From Pseudomonas fluorescens (GTDB taxonomy: Bacteria > Pseudomonadota > Gammaproteobacteria > Pseudomonadales > Pseudomonadaceae), in contig LR782234.1 in the NCBI GenBank assembly GCA_902825215.1, forward strand, positions 1,798,001-1,862,000: 64,000 nt of DNA. The letters run 5' to 3'. The notes beneath the pieces are model-generated. The model saw only the letters and a program-made list of their open reading frames with translations. It was not told where the DNA came from and made no database searches. Numbering within the stretch: position 1 is the first letter of the stretch; each line of letters begins with the position of its first letter. Position numbers and translations under genes: made by a program. This document shows positions 15,781 through 24,040 of this stretch, in pieces.

Positions 15781-17769
15781 ATGACCTCGGCGATATTCAT
15801 TCCTGAGCTGGGTCATCTGGCGATGATTCTGGCCCTGTGTTTTGCCCTGGTGCAGGCCGTGGTGCCGTTGCTCGGCGCCTGGCGCGGCGACCGTTTGTGG
15901 ATGGGCCTGGCGCAACCGGCGGCGTGGGGCCAGTTTGCCTTTCTGCTGTTGGCCTTCGGCATCCTCACCTACGCGTTCATGACCGATGACTTCTCGGTGG
16001 CCTATGTGGCGATGAACTCCAACAGCGCACTGCCGTGGTACTACAAGTTCAGCGCGGTGTGGGGCGCCCACGAAGGTTCGCTGCTGTTGTGGGCGTTGAT
16101 TCTCGGCGGCTGGACCTTCGCCGTGTCGGTGTTCTCGCGGCAGTTGCCGCAAGTCATGCTCGCCCGCGTACTGGCGGTGATGGGCATGATCAGCACCGGT
16201 TTCCTGCTGTTCCTGATCCTGACGTCGAACCCGTTCGCGCGGATCCTGCCGCAGATTCCGGCCGACGGTCGCGACCTCAATCCGCTGCTGCAGGACATCG
16301 GCCTGATCGTGCATCCGCCGATGCTCTATATGGGCTATGTCGGGTTTTCGGTGGCTTTTGCATTCGCCATCGCGGCGTTGCTCGGCGGTCGACTCGATGC
16401 AGCGTGGGCGCGCTGGTCGCGGCCATGGACTATTGTCGCCTGGGCGTTCCTCGGGATCGGCATCACCCTCGGTTCGTGGTGGGCGTATTACGAACTCGGC
16501 TGGGGCGGCTGGTGGTTCTGGGACCCGGTGGAAAACGCCTCGTTCATGCCGTGGCTGGTCGGCACCGCACTGATTCACTCGCTGGCGGTGACGGAAAAAC
16601 GCGGCGTGTTCAAGAGCTGGACGGTGTTGCTGGCGATTGCCGCGTTCTCCCTGAGCCTGCTCGGCACATTCCTCGTGCGTTCCGGCGTGCTGACCTCGGT
16701 CCACGCGTTCGCTTCCGATCCCGAGCGCGGCGTGTTCATTCTGATCTTCCTGCTGTTCGTCGTCGGTGGTTCGCTGACGCTGTTCGCCCTGCGCGCACCG
16801 GTGGTGAAAAGTCAGGTCGGTTTCAATCTGTGGTCGCGGGAAACCTTGCTGCTGGGCAACAACCTGGTGCTGGTCGTCGCTGCCTCGATGATTCTGCTCG
16901 GCACGCTGTACCCGCTGATTCTCGATGCCCTCAGCGGCGCGAAGATGTCGGTCGGCCCGCCGTATTTCAATGCGCTGTTCATTCCGCTGATGGCGTTGCT
17001 GATGCTGGTCATGGCGGTCGGTGTGATCGTGCGCTGGAAGGATACCCCGGTGAAATGGCTGGCGAGCATGCTCACCCCGGTGTTGCTCGGCAGCGTCGCG
17101 CTGGCGGTGATTGCCGGCGTCGCTTACGGCGATTTCAACTGGGCGGTGATTGCGACGTTCCTGCTGGCGGCGTGGGTGCTGCTCGCCGGTGTTCGCGACC
17201 TGTTCGACAAGACTCGCCACAAAGGCCTGATCAAAGGCCTGCCGACGCTGACCCGCAGTTATTGGGGCATGCAGATCGCGCACTTGGGCATCGCCGTGTG
17301 CGCACTCGGCGTGGTGTTGTCGAGCCAGAACAGTGCCGAACGCGACCTGCGCCTGGCGCCGGGCGAGTCGATGGACCTGGCCGGTTATCACTTCGTTTTC
17401 GAAGGTGCCAGGCACTTCGAGGGGCCGAACTTCACTTCCGATAAAGGTACCGTTCGGGTGATTCGCGACGGCAAGGAAATCAGCGTGCTGCACCCGGAAA
17501 AGCGTTTGTACACCGTGCAGAACTCGGTAATGACCGAAGCCGGGATCGACGCCGGTTTCACCCGCGACATTTATGTCGCCCTCGGCGAGCCGCTGGATAA
17601 CGGCGCCTGGGCCGTGCGCGTGCACGTCAAACCGTTCGTGCGCTGGATCTGGTTCGGCGGCCTGCTCACAGGCTTCGGTGGCTTGCTGGCGGCGCTGGAT
17701 CGGCGTTATCGGGTCAAGGTGAAAAGCAAAGTGCGTGAAGCGCTGGGCATGACGGGAGCGGCGGCATGA
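15781..17769 (+). CDS. ccmF: CcmF, cytochrome c haem lyase subunit
   Basis: A 662-residue polytopic protein that, with CcmH and CcmI, attaches haem to apocytochrome c. The WWD domain is clear (YELGWGGWWFWDPVENASF, about residues 237-255), and histidine-containing segments such as WGAHEGSLLLW and LIVHPPMLYMGYV flank it. About 14-15 transmembrane helices and a periplasmic segment near residues 520-620 are expected. The ATG comes one base after the ccmE stop, and the stop region overlaps ccmG by 4 bases. Confidence 0.97.
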   Translation: MTSAIFIPELGHLAMILALCFALVQAVVPLLGAWRGDRLWMGLAQPAAWGQFAFLLLAFGILTYAFMTDDFSVAYVAMNSNSALPWYYKFSAVWGAHEGSLLLWALILGGWTFAVSVFSRQLPQVMLARVLAVMGMISTGFLLFLILTSNPFARILPQIPADGRDLNPLLQDIGLIVHPPMLYMGYVGFSVAFAFAIAALLGGRLDAAWARWSRPWTIVAWAFLGIGITLGSWWAYYELGWGGWWFWDPVENASFMPWLVGTALIHSLAVTEKRGVFKSWTVLLAIAAFSLSLLGTFLVRSGVLTSVHAFASDPERGVFILIFLLFVVGGSLTLFALRAPVVKSQVGFNLWSRETLLLGNNLVLVVAASMILLGTLYPLILDALSGAKMSVGPPYFNALFIPLMALLMLVMAVGVIVRWKDTPVKWLASMLTPVLLGSVALAVIAGVAYGDFNWAVIATFLLAAWVLLAGVRDLFDKTRHKGLIKGLPTLTRSYWGMQIAHLGIAVCALGVVLSSQNSAERDLRLAPGESMDLAGYHFVFEGARHFEGPNFTSDKGTVRVIRDGKEISVLHPEKRLYTVQNSVMTEAGIDAGFTRDIYVALGEPLDNGAWAVRVHVKPFVRWIWFGGLLTGFGGLLAALDRRYRVKVKSKVREALGMTGAAA

Positions 17770-18302
17770 GACGTTGGTTGATGTTGGTGCCGCTGGCGAT
17801 TTTTCTGCTGGTGGCGGTGTTTCTGTATCGCGGGCTGTACCTCGACCCGGCGGAGCTGCCCTCGGCGATGATCAATAAACCGTTCCCGGAGTTTTCCCTG
17901 CCAAGCGTGCAGGGCGACAAGATCTTGACCAAGGCTGACATTCTCGGCAAACCGGCACTGGTCAATGTCTGGGGCACCTGGTGCATCTCCTGCCGGGTCG
18001 AGCATCCGGTGCTGAACAAACTGGCCGAGCGTGGCGTGGTGATCTACGGCATCAACTACAAGGACACCAACGCCGACGCGTTGAAATGGCTGGCCGAGTT
18101 CCACAATCCCTACGCCCTGGATATCCGCGACGATGAAGGCTCGCTGGGCCTGAATCTCGGCGTTTATGGCGCTCCGGAAACCTTCTTCATCGACGCCAAA
18201 GGCATCATCCGCGACAAGTTCGTCGGGGTGATCGACGAGCAGGTCTGGCGCGAAAAACTTGCGGCCAAATATCAGGCGCTGGTCGATGAGGCCAAGCCAT
18301 GA
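17766..18302 (+). CDS. ccmG: CcmG/DsbE periplasmic thiol-disulfide oxidoreductase
   Basis: A 178-residue membrane-anchored thioredoxin-fold protein (anchor WLMLVPLAIFLLVAVFLY). The active site WCISC lies in NVWGTWCISCRVEHPVL (about residues 69-85), and the GVYGAPETFFID segment carries the cis-proline loop typical of CcmG. It keeps the CXXCH cysteines of apocytochrome c reduced. Starts ATG within the ccmF stop and overlaps ccmH by 4 bases. Confidence 0.95.
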   Translation: MRRWLMLVPLAIFLLVAVFLYRGLYLDPAELPSAMINKPFPEFSLPSVQGDKILTKADILGKPALVNVWGTWCISCRVEHPVLNKLAERGVVIYGINYKDTNADALKWLAEFHNPYALDIRDDEGSLGLNLGVYGAPETFFIDAKGIIRDKFVGVIDEQVWREKLAAKYQALVDEAKP

Positions 18303-18769
18303 AGCGTTTTCTCGCCGCGGTGGTGCTGGGCTTGAGTCTGGCCAGCGTCGCGCATGCGGCCATCGACACCTACGAATTTGCCAAAGAAGGCGATCGCGAG
18401 CGTTTCCGCGAGCTGACCAAGGAACTGCGCTGCCCCAAATGCCAGAACCAGGACATCGCCGACTCCAACGCGCCGATCGCCGCTGACCTGCGTAAAGAGA
18501 TTTTCCGCATGCTCGGCGAGGGCAAGGACAACCAGCAGATCATCGACTTCATGGTCGACCGCTACGGCGATTTCGTCCGCTACAAACCGGCGCTCAACGC
18601 CAAGACCGCATTGCTCTGGTTCGGCCCGGCCGGCCTGCTGCTGGGCGGTTTTGTGGTGATCGCGGTGATTGTCCGCCGGCGTCGCGGGCAACGCGCCGTA
18701 ACGCCGTCATCGCTGTCCATCGAAGAACGTCAGCGCCTCGACCAACTGTTGGATAAAACCCAAGAATGA
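18299..18769 (+). CDS. ccmH: CcmH/CycL, thiol oxidoreductase of the haem lyase complex
   Basis: A 156-residue protein with a signal peptide ([20 protein letters not shown]), the redox motif LRCPKCQNQ around residue 42, and a C-terminal transmembrane helix ([19 protein letters not shown]). It acts after CcmG in reducing apocytochrome c. This is the single-motif form; the TPR part is the separate ccmI gene, as in other pseudomonads. It overlaps both neighbours by 4 bases. Confidence 0.95.
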   Translation: MKRFLAAVVLGLSLASVAHAAIDTYEFAKEGDRERFRELTKELRCPKCQNQDIADSNAPIAADLRKEIFRMLGEGKDNQQIIDFMVDRYGDFVRYKPALNAKTALLWFGPAGLLLGGFVVIAVIVRRRRGQRAVTPSSLSIEERQRLDQLLDKTQE

Positions 18770-19968
18770 TTGATTTCTGGCTTGCCGCAGGGCTGTTGCT
18801 TTTGGTCGCCCTGAGTTTTCTGCTGATCCCGGTGTTGCGTGGTCGTCGCGCCCAACGCGAGGAGGATCGTACGGCCCTTAATGTTGCGCTGTATCAGGAA
18901 CGTGTCGCCGAGTTGCAAGCGCAGCAGGCTGAAGGTGTGCTTGATGCTGCGCAAATGGACAGCGGTCGTGCCGAGGCGGCGCGGGAGTTGCTGGCCGATA
19001 CCGAAGGGGTTGCCGCGCCGCGTGTGTCGAAGCTCGGCAAGCCGTTGCCGTTGCTCGCGGCCGTGCTGGTGCCGCTGTTGGGCTTGGGTTTGTACTTGCA
19101 TTTTGGCGCTGCCGACAAGGTCGAGCTGACCCGCGAATTCGCCCAGGCGCCGCAGTCGATGGAAGAGATGACCCAGCGTCTGGAGCGTGCGGTTGCCGCG
19201 CAACCGGATTCCGCCGAAGGCCTGTATTTCCTCGGTCGTACTTACATGGCGCAGGAGCGCCCGGCAGACGCGGCGAAGATGTTCGAACGCGCCGCCGGCC
19301 TCGCTGGTCGCCAACCGGAACTGCTCGGTCAGTGGGCGCAGGCGCAGTATTTTGCCGATGGTAAAAAGTGGTCGCCCAAGATCCAGGCGCTGACCGACGA
19401 AGCCCTCAAGGCTGATCCGAAAGAAGTCACCAGCCTCGGTCTGCTCGGCATCGCCGCGTTCGAAGGTGAGCGCTATCAAGAAGCGATCGATTACTGGAAC
19501 CGCCTGCTCGCACAACTGCCACCGGAGGACAACTCGCGCGCCGCGCTGCAAGGCGGCATCCAGCGCGCCGCCGAACGCCTGCAAGCCAGTGGCGGCACAG
19601 TCGTTCAGGCGCCCGCGGCGACGAAAGGCGCGTTGCTGAAAGTCAGCGTCGATCTGGCCAAGGAGCTCAAAAGCAAGGTGCAGCCGGGCGACAGCGTGTT
19701 CATCTTCGCTCGCGCCACCTCCGGTCCACCGGCACCGCTGGCGGCCAAACGCCTGACCGTGGCCGATCTGCCGGTGACCGTCGAATTGGGCGATGCCGAC
19801 GCGATGATGCCGCAGTTGAAACTGTCCAACTTTCCCGAAGTCCAACTGGTTGCGCGCATTTCCCGCGCTGGCCAACCCACTGCCGGTGAATGGATCGGTC
19901 GCAGCGGCCCCCTGGCCAGCAGCACCACCGCGCCACAAAAACTGACCATCGACAGCCCGGACCAATAA
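18766..19968 (+). CDS. ccmI: CcmI/CycH, apocytochrome c chaperone with TPR domain
   Basis: A 400-residue protein with two membrane helices ([20 protein letters not shown], and [19 protein letters not shown] near residue 90). A periplasmic TPR region follows at about 130-275 ([37 protein letters not shown]). A C-terminal beta-domain ends it ([37 protein letters not shown]). It delivers apocytochrome c to CcmF/H. Last gene of the ccm operon. Confidence 0.94.
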   Translation: MIDFWLAAGLLLLVALSFLLIPVLRGRRAQREEDRTALNVALYQERVAELQAQQAEGVLDAAQMDSGRAEAARELLADTEGVAAPRVSKLGKPLPLLAAVLVPLLGLGLYLHFGAADKVELTREFAQAPQSMEEMTQRLERAVAAQPDSAEGLYFLGRTYMAQERPADAAKMFERAAGLAGRQPELLGQWAQAQYFADGKKWSPKIQALTDEALKADPKEVTSLGLLGIAAFEGERYQEAIDYWNRLLAQLPPEDNSRAALQGGIQRAAERLQASGGTVVQAPAATKGALLKVSVDLAKELKSKVQPGDSVFIFARATSGPPAPLAAKRLTVADLPVTVELGDADAMMPQLKLSNFPEVQLVARISRAGQPTAGEWIGRSGPLASSTTAPQKLTIDSPDQ

Positions 19969-19992
19969 CCGGAACCACAGGAAAGCATCGCC

Positions 19993-20397
19993 ATGCACAC
20001 CATTGCCCGCATCACAGTCCTCACACTGGCCCTGGGCTTGAGTGCATGTGCGGTCCAGCGACCGGAACCGACCACCAACCTGCCACCGATCCCGCCGTCG
20101 CAACCGAGCCCGACCCCGTCGACCTCACCGACCCCGGGCAAGAGCATCCCGGCCAAACCGTCGAAACCGGTACCCCGCACCTCCGCCAGTTTCGCCCCGC
20201 CACCGGGCGGCAATAGCCACTGGGACCAGAAGCTCGGCGTGTACGTACTCGACGACCAGTCCAACACCTTCTACCGCCAGCGCACCTACTACCGCTGGAA
20301 CAACGGCTGGAGCCGCGCCGTCAGCCCCAACGGCCCATGGGAAGACACCGACATCCACGGTGTGCCACCGGGCTTGGGCAAGCAGTTCGGGCAGTGA
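19993..20397 (+). CDS. Proline-rich putative lipoprotein
   Basis: A 134-residue protein with a lipoprotein signal peptide: the lipobox LSAC puts the lipidated Cys at about residue 19. Residues 25-75 are very rich in Pro, Ser and Thr. The C-terminal half (SHWDQKLGVYVLDDQSNTFY, TYYRWNNGWSRAVSPNGPW) has a compact, aromatic-rich domain. No enzyme motif is visible. It starts 24 bases after ccmI and may belong to the ccm transcript, which ends at the terminator just downstream. Confidence 0.75.
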   Translation: MHTIARITVLTLALGLSACAVQRPEPTTNLPPIPPSQPSPTPSTSPTPGKSIPAKPSKPVPRTSASFAPPPGGNSHWDQKLGVYVLDDQSNTFYRQRTYYRWNNGWSRAVSPNGPWEDTDIHGVPPGLGKQFGQ

Positions 20398-20399
20398 GG

Positions 20400-20432
20400 A
20401 AAAACGGCGATCTTTGGATCGCCGTTTTTTTG
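20400..20432 (+). terminator. Intrinsic terminator after the ccm operon
   Basis: A stem AAAACGGCGATC / GATCGCCGTTTT with a 4-nt TTTG loop, followed by a run of T. It directly follows the lipoprotein stop. The A-run on the left side also allows it to stop the minus-strand PIN gene. Confidence 0.88.
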
Positions 20433-20440
20433 CCGAATTT

Positions 20441-21016
20441 TTAGAGAATTGCGCGATACCTGCTCAGTGAACGTACTGACTGGTCCAGGCCTTGGCGCTG
20501 CAGGAGGGCAAGGAAGCAATCCGCATCCATCGATGGCGTCTTCAGTTGCTGGCGCTGTCGTTGGGCAGCCGCAATGACCGCGGATGAATCCAGATGAAAA
20601 AGGTTTTCCACAAACTCGTCCGGGTGTTGGGCTTCGATGCCATAGGGTTCGAGAGAGCAAGCGGGAAAATCTTTCAGGTTGAAAGTCACGATAACGTCCG
20701 CGCCACATCGGATAGCAGCAGCAAGAACATGGCGATCATCATCGTCGGGCAGGCTCAGTCCGACGATCAGATCTTCATAACTATCTACACATGCATCCGG
20801 AATGGCGAGGTCCATCAGTTGTGATGTCCGGTCCAGTTGCTCGATGCTCAGGTCAGGCCGGTTTTTTAACAAATTGCGCTTCCATTCGCAGTGGATTTCT
20901 TCAGTCCAGCGCGCTCGATACAGTCCGGACAATGCGAGCCACATCAGGAAGTCTCTCAGTGGGGCGGGGTATAAAACACATGCATCGTATACAGCGGTGA
21001 AAGAGGAGTGCCTCAC
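20441..21016 (-). CDS. PIN-domain ribonuclease toxin
   Basis: A 191-residue PIN-domain protein. The acidic residues expected for Mg-dependent RNA cleavage are visible in VYDACVLYP (N-terminal Asp) and LPDDDDRHVLAAAIRCGAD; VIVTFNLKDFP follows the PIN fold. It is longer than minimal VapC toxins, with a C-terminal helical extension, and matches the PIN_3-type group. Its start overlaps the stop of the HTH gene by 4 bases, which is the usual antitoxin-first arrangement. Target RNA unknown. Confidence 0.83.
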   Translation of the reverse strand: MRHSSFTAVYDACVLYPAPLRDFLMWLALSGLYRARWTEEIHCEWKRNLLKNRPDLSIEQLDRTSQLMDLAIPDACVDSYEDLIVGLSLPDDDDRHVLAAAIRCGADVIVTFNLKDFPACSLEPYGIEAQHPDEFVENLFHLDSSAVIAAAQRQRQQLKTPSMDADCFLALLQRQGLDQSVRSLSRYRAIL

Positions 21017-21480
21017 TCGTATCCTGTCCTTAGCGCCTGTGCCTGCTCTGCGAGAAGCCTCATTGCCTGCTCGCTGGCGGTGTCTCGCCGGGCTTTATAT
21101 TCCATCAGATCGGCAAAACGCACACGTCGGTGCTTGCCGGTTTTGTGGTAGGAAATCTCACCGCTCTCCAGCAGTTTGATCATGTGCGGACGTGAGACAT
21201 TGAGCAGGTCGGCAGCATCCTGAGTGGTCAGCTCAGCGTGGATCGGTACGACCTTCACAGCGTGGCCCTGCGACAGCGCCGCGAGGATATCGCTCAGCAA
21301 GCGCAGCGCGGACGTTGGCAGCTCGACGCTATGGGCTTCGTTCTGCTCATCGTAGATCTGGATTTTTTGAGTTTCAAAGCCGGTTGCGAGGAAAGCGGTC
21401 AACGCACGCTGGCCTTCTATCGCGGCTTTGATTTCACGTTCTTCAGGCAGATTGATAGCGCAAGGGATAGCAGTGGACAT
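21013..21480 (-). CDS. Helix-turn-helix antitoxin (excisionase-type) of the PIN module
   Basis: A 155-residue protein with a MerR/excisionase-like winged HTH at about residues 85-130 (LTTQDAADLLNVSRPHMIKL, GEISYHKTGKHRRVRFADL). The N-terminal half (PEEREIKAAIEGQRALTAFL) is helical. It is followed by a helical tail that could bind the toxin. The ATG at 21480 has GGA at a suitable distance; an earlier in-frame start at 21543 lacks an evident ribosome-binding site. By analogy it binds its own promoter; candidate repeats lie at 21528-21552. Confidence 0.8.
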   Translation of the reverse strand: MSTAIPCAINLPEEREIKAAIEGQRALTAFLATGFETQKIQIYDEQNEAHSVELPTSALRLLSDILAALSQGHAVKVVPIHAELTTQDAADLLNVSRPHMIKLLESGEISYHKTGKHRRVRFADLMEYKARRDTASEQAMRLLAEQAQALRTGYE

Positions 21481-21527
21481 AGGACAGTTCCGGCATTCGA
21501 TGGACGATGCATGAACCGTATTCGAAT

Positions 21528-21552
21528 TAAACGAAAATCGCAATAAACGAAA
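21528..21552. promoter_or_regulatory. Direct repeats upstream of the PIN module
   Basis: TAAACGAAA occurs at 21528-21536 and again at 21544-21552, 16 bases apart. They lie about 50-70 bases upstream of the antitoxin start and in the gap shared with hicA. Placement and the short direct repeat fit binding by an excisionase-like protein, but this is inference. Confidence 0.35.
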
Positions 21553-21619
21553 TAGTTGTCAGGAACATCTCGCAAAACAACCAAACGTCACTCCACGCCA
21601 TCCTGTGCTTGAGTAAAGA

Positions 21620-21633
21620 TAACTCTAGGGTTA
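21620..21633. promoter_or_regulatory. Imperfect palindrome upstream of hicAB
   Basis: TAACTCTAGGGTTA is an imperfect 14-bp inverted repeat about 32 bases ahead of the hicA start. HicB proteins with DNA-binding tails bind short palindromes at their own promoters, so this is a candidate autoregulatory site. Confidence 0.35.
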
Positions 21634-21664
21634 CTTTTTAAGGGCCAAGGCAAGGAGGCGCCGG

Positions 21665-21898
21665 GTGCAGAGCAGGTTATTGATCAAGGAGCTTGAAGAG
21701 GCAGGCTGGACGCTGGATCGGGTGACTGGCAGTCATCACATTTTCAAGCACCGTTACAACCCGAACACAATTCCCGTCCCCCATCCGAAAAAGGATTTGC
21801 CATTGGGGACGGTCAAGAGCTCAGGCGGCGTGCCGGGTTGTACAACCCGCCAGCCCGTTATGAAGGAGATCCGTAATGCAATATCCAATCTGCATTGA
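21665..21898 (+). CDS. hicA: HicA-family mRNA interferase, apparently frameshifted near its 3' end
   Basis: The first 52 codons read as a normal HicA: LIKELEEAGWTLDRVTGSHH carries the double-stranded-RNA-binding-like fold and catalytic His, and VPHPKKDLPLGTVKS follows. After that the frame changes to SGGVPGCTTRQP, unlike any HicA. In the next frame from 21823 the bases read RRRAGLYNPPARYEGDP and stop with a TAA that overlaps the hicB ATG by one base (TAATG). The simplest reading is a 1-base loss near 21821, so the ancestral gene was 21665 to 21876. The start is GTG with a strong AAGGAGG. Whether the altered tail abolishes toxicity is not known. Confidence 0.75.
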   Translation: MQSRLLIKELEEAGWTLDRVTGSHHIFKHRYNPNTIPVPHPKKDLPLGTVKSSGGVPGCTTRQPVMKEIRNAISNLH

Positions 21899-22280
21899 GT
21901 GGGGTGATGAAAATACTGCCATCGGTATTCAGATCCCCGATATCCCGGGTGCCGTGACGGCGGGGGACACGTTCGAGGATGCCTACAACGCTGCCGTTGA
22001 AGTTGCCCACATCATGCTGCAGGAAATTGCCGCGGCAGGAGAGCCGATTCCGCTGCCGACGTCGGCGTCGGCTCATCGCAGCAATGCGGATTTTGCCGAG
22101 ATGGGCTGGGGCATGCTGGAGCTGGATATCTCGCCGTATCTGGGCAAGACCGAGAAGGTCAACGTCACGCTGCCCGGGTATGTAATACAGCGCATTGACC
22201 GCTATGTGCGTGAACACAACATCAAGAGCCGCTCCTCGTTTCTGGCGGATGCGGCGATGGAGAAACTGGTTCGATACTAA
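21876..22280 (+). CDS. hicB: HicB antitoxin
   Basis: A 134-residue antitoxin. The N-terminal partial RNase-H-like domain is visible (CIEWGDENTAIGIQIPDIPG, AVTAGDTFEDAYNAAVEVA). The C-terminal part is a ribbon-helix-helix-like segment (KVNVTLPGYVIQRIDRYVRE, KSRSSFLADAAMEKL) that would bind the promoter. It follows hicA as in classic hicAB operons, and GAAGGAG sits before its ATG. The gene looks intact even though hicA does not. Confidence 0.9.
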   Translation: MQYPICIEWGDENTAIGIQIPDIPGAVTAGDTFEDAYNAAVEVAHIMLQEIAAAGEPIPLPTSASAHRSNADFAEMGWGMLELDISPYLGKTEKVNVTLPGYVIQRIDRYVREHNIKSRSSFLADAAMEKLVRY

Positions 22281-22292
22281 GGCTCGGCCAAT

Positions 22293-22382
22293 TGTGGGAG
22301 CGCGCCTGCTCGCGAAAGCGCTGTGTCAGTCAGCGCAAATCTTGTCTGAACTGACGCCTTCGCGAGCAGGCTCGCTCCTACA
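22293..22382. repeat. REP doublet (REPIN-type), class 1
   Basis: Two inverted copies of the TGTGGGAGCGAGCCTGCTCG-type repeat. The first begins at 22293 and the second ends at 22382, separated by about 42 bases. It lies between hicB and the convergent MFS gene. Confidence 0.85.
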
Positions 22383-22392
22383 CTGAATCACC

Positions 22393-23589
22393 TCAGGAAG
22401 CGATTTTTCGTTGCGTCAGCGAAGCGTTTTGCGATGCGCTCAAGAAGCGCAACAACGCCAACAGTGGAAACACGCTGCCGACAATCACGATCCACAACCA
22501 GCCGCCATGCTCATACACCGCGCTGGCCACCGACGAGCCGAACGCGCCGCCGATGAAGATGCTGGTCATGTACAGCGCGTTCAAACGGCCACGGCTTTTC
22601 GCGTCCAGCGAATACACTGCGCGCTGGCCGAGGACCATGTTCATCTGCACGCAGAAGTCCAGCACTACGCCAGTGACCGCCAGGCCGATGACGCTGTAGG
22701 CCGGGTGGATGAAGGCGGGCAGGAAGCTCAGGCTGGCAAAGAGCATGGCCAGCAACGAGGCGATGCGGGTGTGGCCGGCGTCGGCGAGGCGTCCGCTGAT
22801 CGGCGCGGCGATGGCACCGATGGCGCCGACCAGGGCGAAAATCGCGATTTCGCTTTGCGACAGGCCGTGATTACGCGCCAGTTCCAGCGGTACGGCGGTC
22901 CAGAACAGGCTGAACGTGGCGAACATGCAACCCTGATAAAACGCACGCTGCCGCAGCACCGGTTGCTGACGCAGCAACGTCCACAGCGAGCCGATCAGTT
23001 GCCCGTAGGTGGCGCTGTGATCCGGTTGACGCTTGGGCACGGTCAACGCCAGCACCACGCTGATCGCGGCCATCAACCCGGCGGCGATCATGAACATCGC
23101 GCGCCAGCCGAGATGGTCGGCAACCACGCTCGACACCGGCCGGGCCAACAAAATACCCAGCAACAAACCGCCCATGATCCCGCCGACCACACGGCCTCGG
23201 GATTCTTCCGGCGCCAGATGCGCGGCCAGCGGAATCAGGACTTGCACCGACACCGAGCTGAACCCCACCAGCAGCGAAATCAGCAAAAACACATTCGGCT
23301 GATCGGTAAACGCCGCCGCCAGCAGGCTGGCGATTGCCACGAGGGTGGTGATGATCATCAACCGGCGGTTTTCCAGCAGATCGGCCAGCGGTACCAGGAA
23401 GAACAGGCCCAGTGCATAACCGATCTGCGTCAACGAGACGATGAAACTGGCCAGGGTGTCGGACAGGCCGATGTCCGGCGCGATCAGGCCGATGATCGGT
23501 TGTGCGTAATAGATGTTGGCAACGATGGCGCCGCAGCAGAAGGCGAACAGCAGCACCATGCCTCGGGTCATTGCGTGAGTCGTGGGCAT
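22393..23589 (-). CDS. MFS transporter
   Basis: A 398-residue transporter of the major facilitator superfamily with about 12 transmembrane helices. Landmarks are the loop 2-3 region PLADLLENRRLMI after helix 2, the PEESRGRVVGGIMGGLLLGI segment in the first half and SGRLADAGHTRIASLLAM in the second half. The sequence is most like multidrug or small-metabolite exporters, but substrate cannot be read. The ATG at 23589 was chosen (MPTTHAMTRG); a TTG at 23637 or an internal ATG at 23571 are alternatives, and none has a strong Shine-Dalgarno. Confidence 0.85.
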   Translation of the reverse strand: MPTTHAMTRGMVLLFAFCCGAIVANIYYAQPIIGLIAPDIGLSDTLASFIVSLTQIGYALGLFFLVPLADLLENRRLMIITTLVAIASLLAAAFTDQPNVFLLISLLVGFSSVSVQVLIPLAAHLAPEESRGRVVGGIMGGLLLGILLARPVSSVVADHLGWRAMFMIAAGLMAAISVVLALTVPKRQPDHSATYGQLIGSLWTLLRQQPVLRQRAFYQGCMFATFSLFWTAVPLELARNHGLSQSEIAIFALVGAIGAIAAPISGRLADAGHTRIASLLAMLFASLSFLPAFIHPAYSVIGLAVTGVVLDFCVQMNMVLGQRAVYSLDAKSRGRLNALYMTSIFIGGAFGSSVASAVYEHGGWLWIVIVGSVFPLLALLRFLSASQNASLTQRKIAS

Positions 23590-23756
23590 AGGAATACTCG
23601 GGTCGGGCACAGGAAAGCGGTGAAGGCTAAAGGACAACGCGGGTTGGCAGAAGACAGTTTCGGATGATAACTCTTATTACGTTGTGTAATGACTGATCGG
23701 TTGATCACCGATAGTCGCGCTGAGGTGGTCATGAGATTACTGTTCTCGCCCAAAAG

Positions 23757-23980
23757 CCCCTCACCCTAGCCCTCTCCCGGAGGGAGAGGGCTGATTGGGG
23801 GATACCTGGGAGATTCGCCGACCTGAACGTGCTTCGGTGAATCCGGAATTGGTTCGAATCAAAAAATGGCTCCATTCCGTAATCGACTCGGTCCTTCAGG
23901 TCGATGTCTGGCGCGCGACACCTCGGTCGGCCCCCTCTCCCTCTGGGCGGTCCGACGTTTCGGGAGGGCTGGGGTGAGGG
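23757..23980. repeat. Inverted doublet of a CCCTCACCC...GAGAGGG repeat
   Basis: One copy at 23757-23790 (CCCCTCACCCTAGCCCTCTC and onward) and an inverted, internally altered copy at 23931-23980 enclose about 140 bases. The same repeat type occurs as an inverted pair around the IS element at 45083-45115 and 46456-46490. No gene is visible between 23590 and 24040. Confidence 0.75.
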
Positions 23981-23994
23981 TAGCCGGGCTCAAC

Positions 23995-24022
23995 AAAAAG
24001 GCGACCTCAGTGGGTCGCCTCT
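23995..24022 (-). terminator. Intrinsic terminator after sbp
   Basis: Read on the minus strand, GGCGACC pairs with GGTCGCC around a 6-nt loop (arms 24013-24019 and 24000-24006), followed by TTTTT (23995-23999). It lies just past the stop of the sulfate-binding protein gene. Confidence 0.85.
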
Positions 24023-24040
24023 TGTTTTTCAGATCAAGCC

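Noticed and set aside
15649-17625. A 658-codon minus-strand frame opposite ccmF
   Set aside because: Composition is His/Arg/Gln-rich as in other shadow frames, and it lies entirely opposite ccmF.
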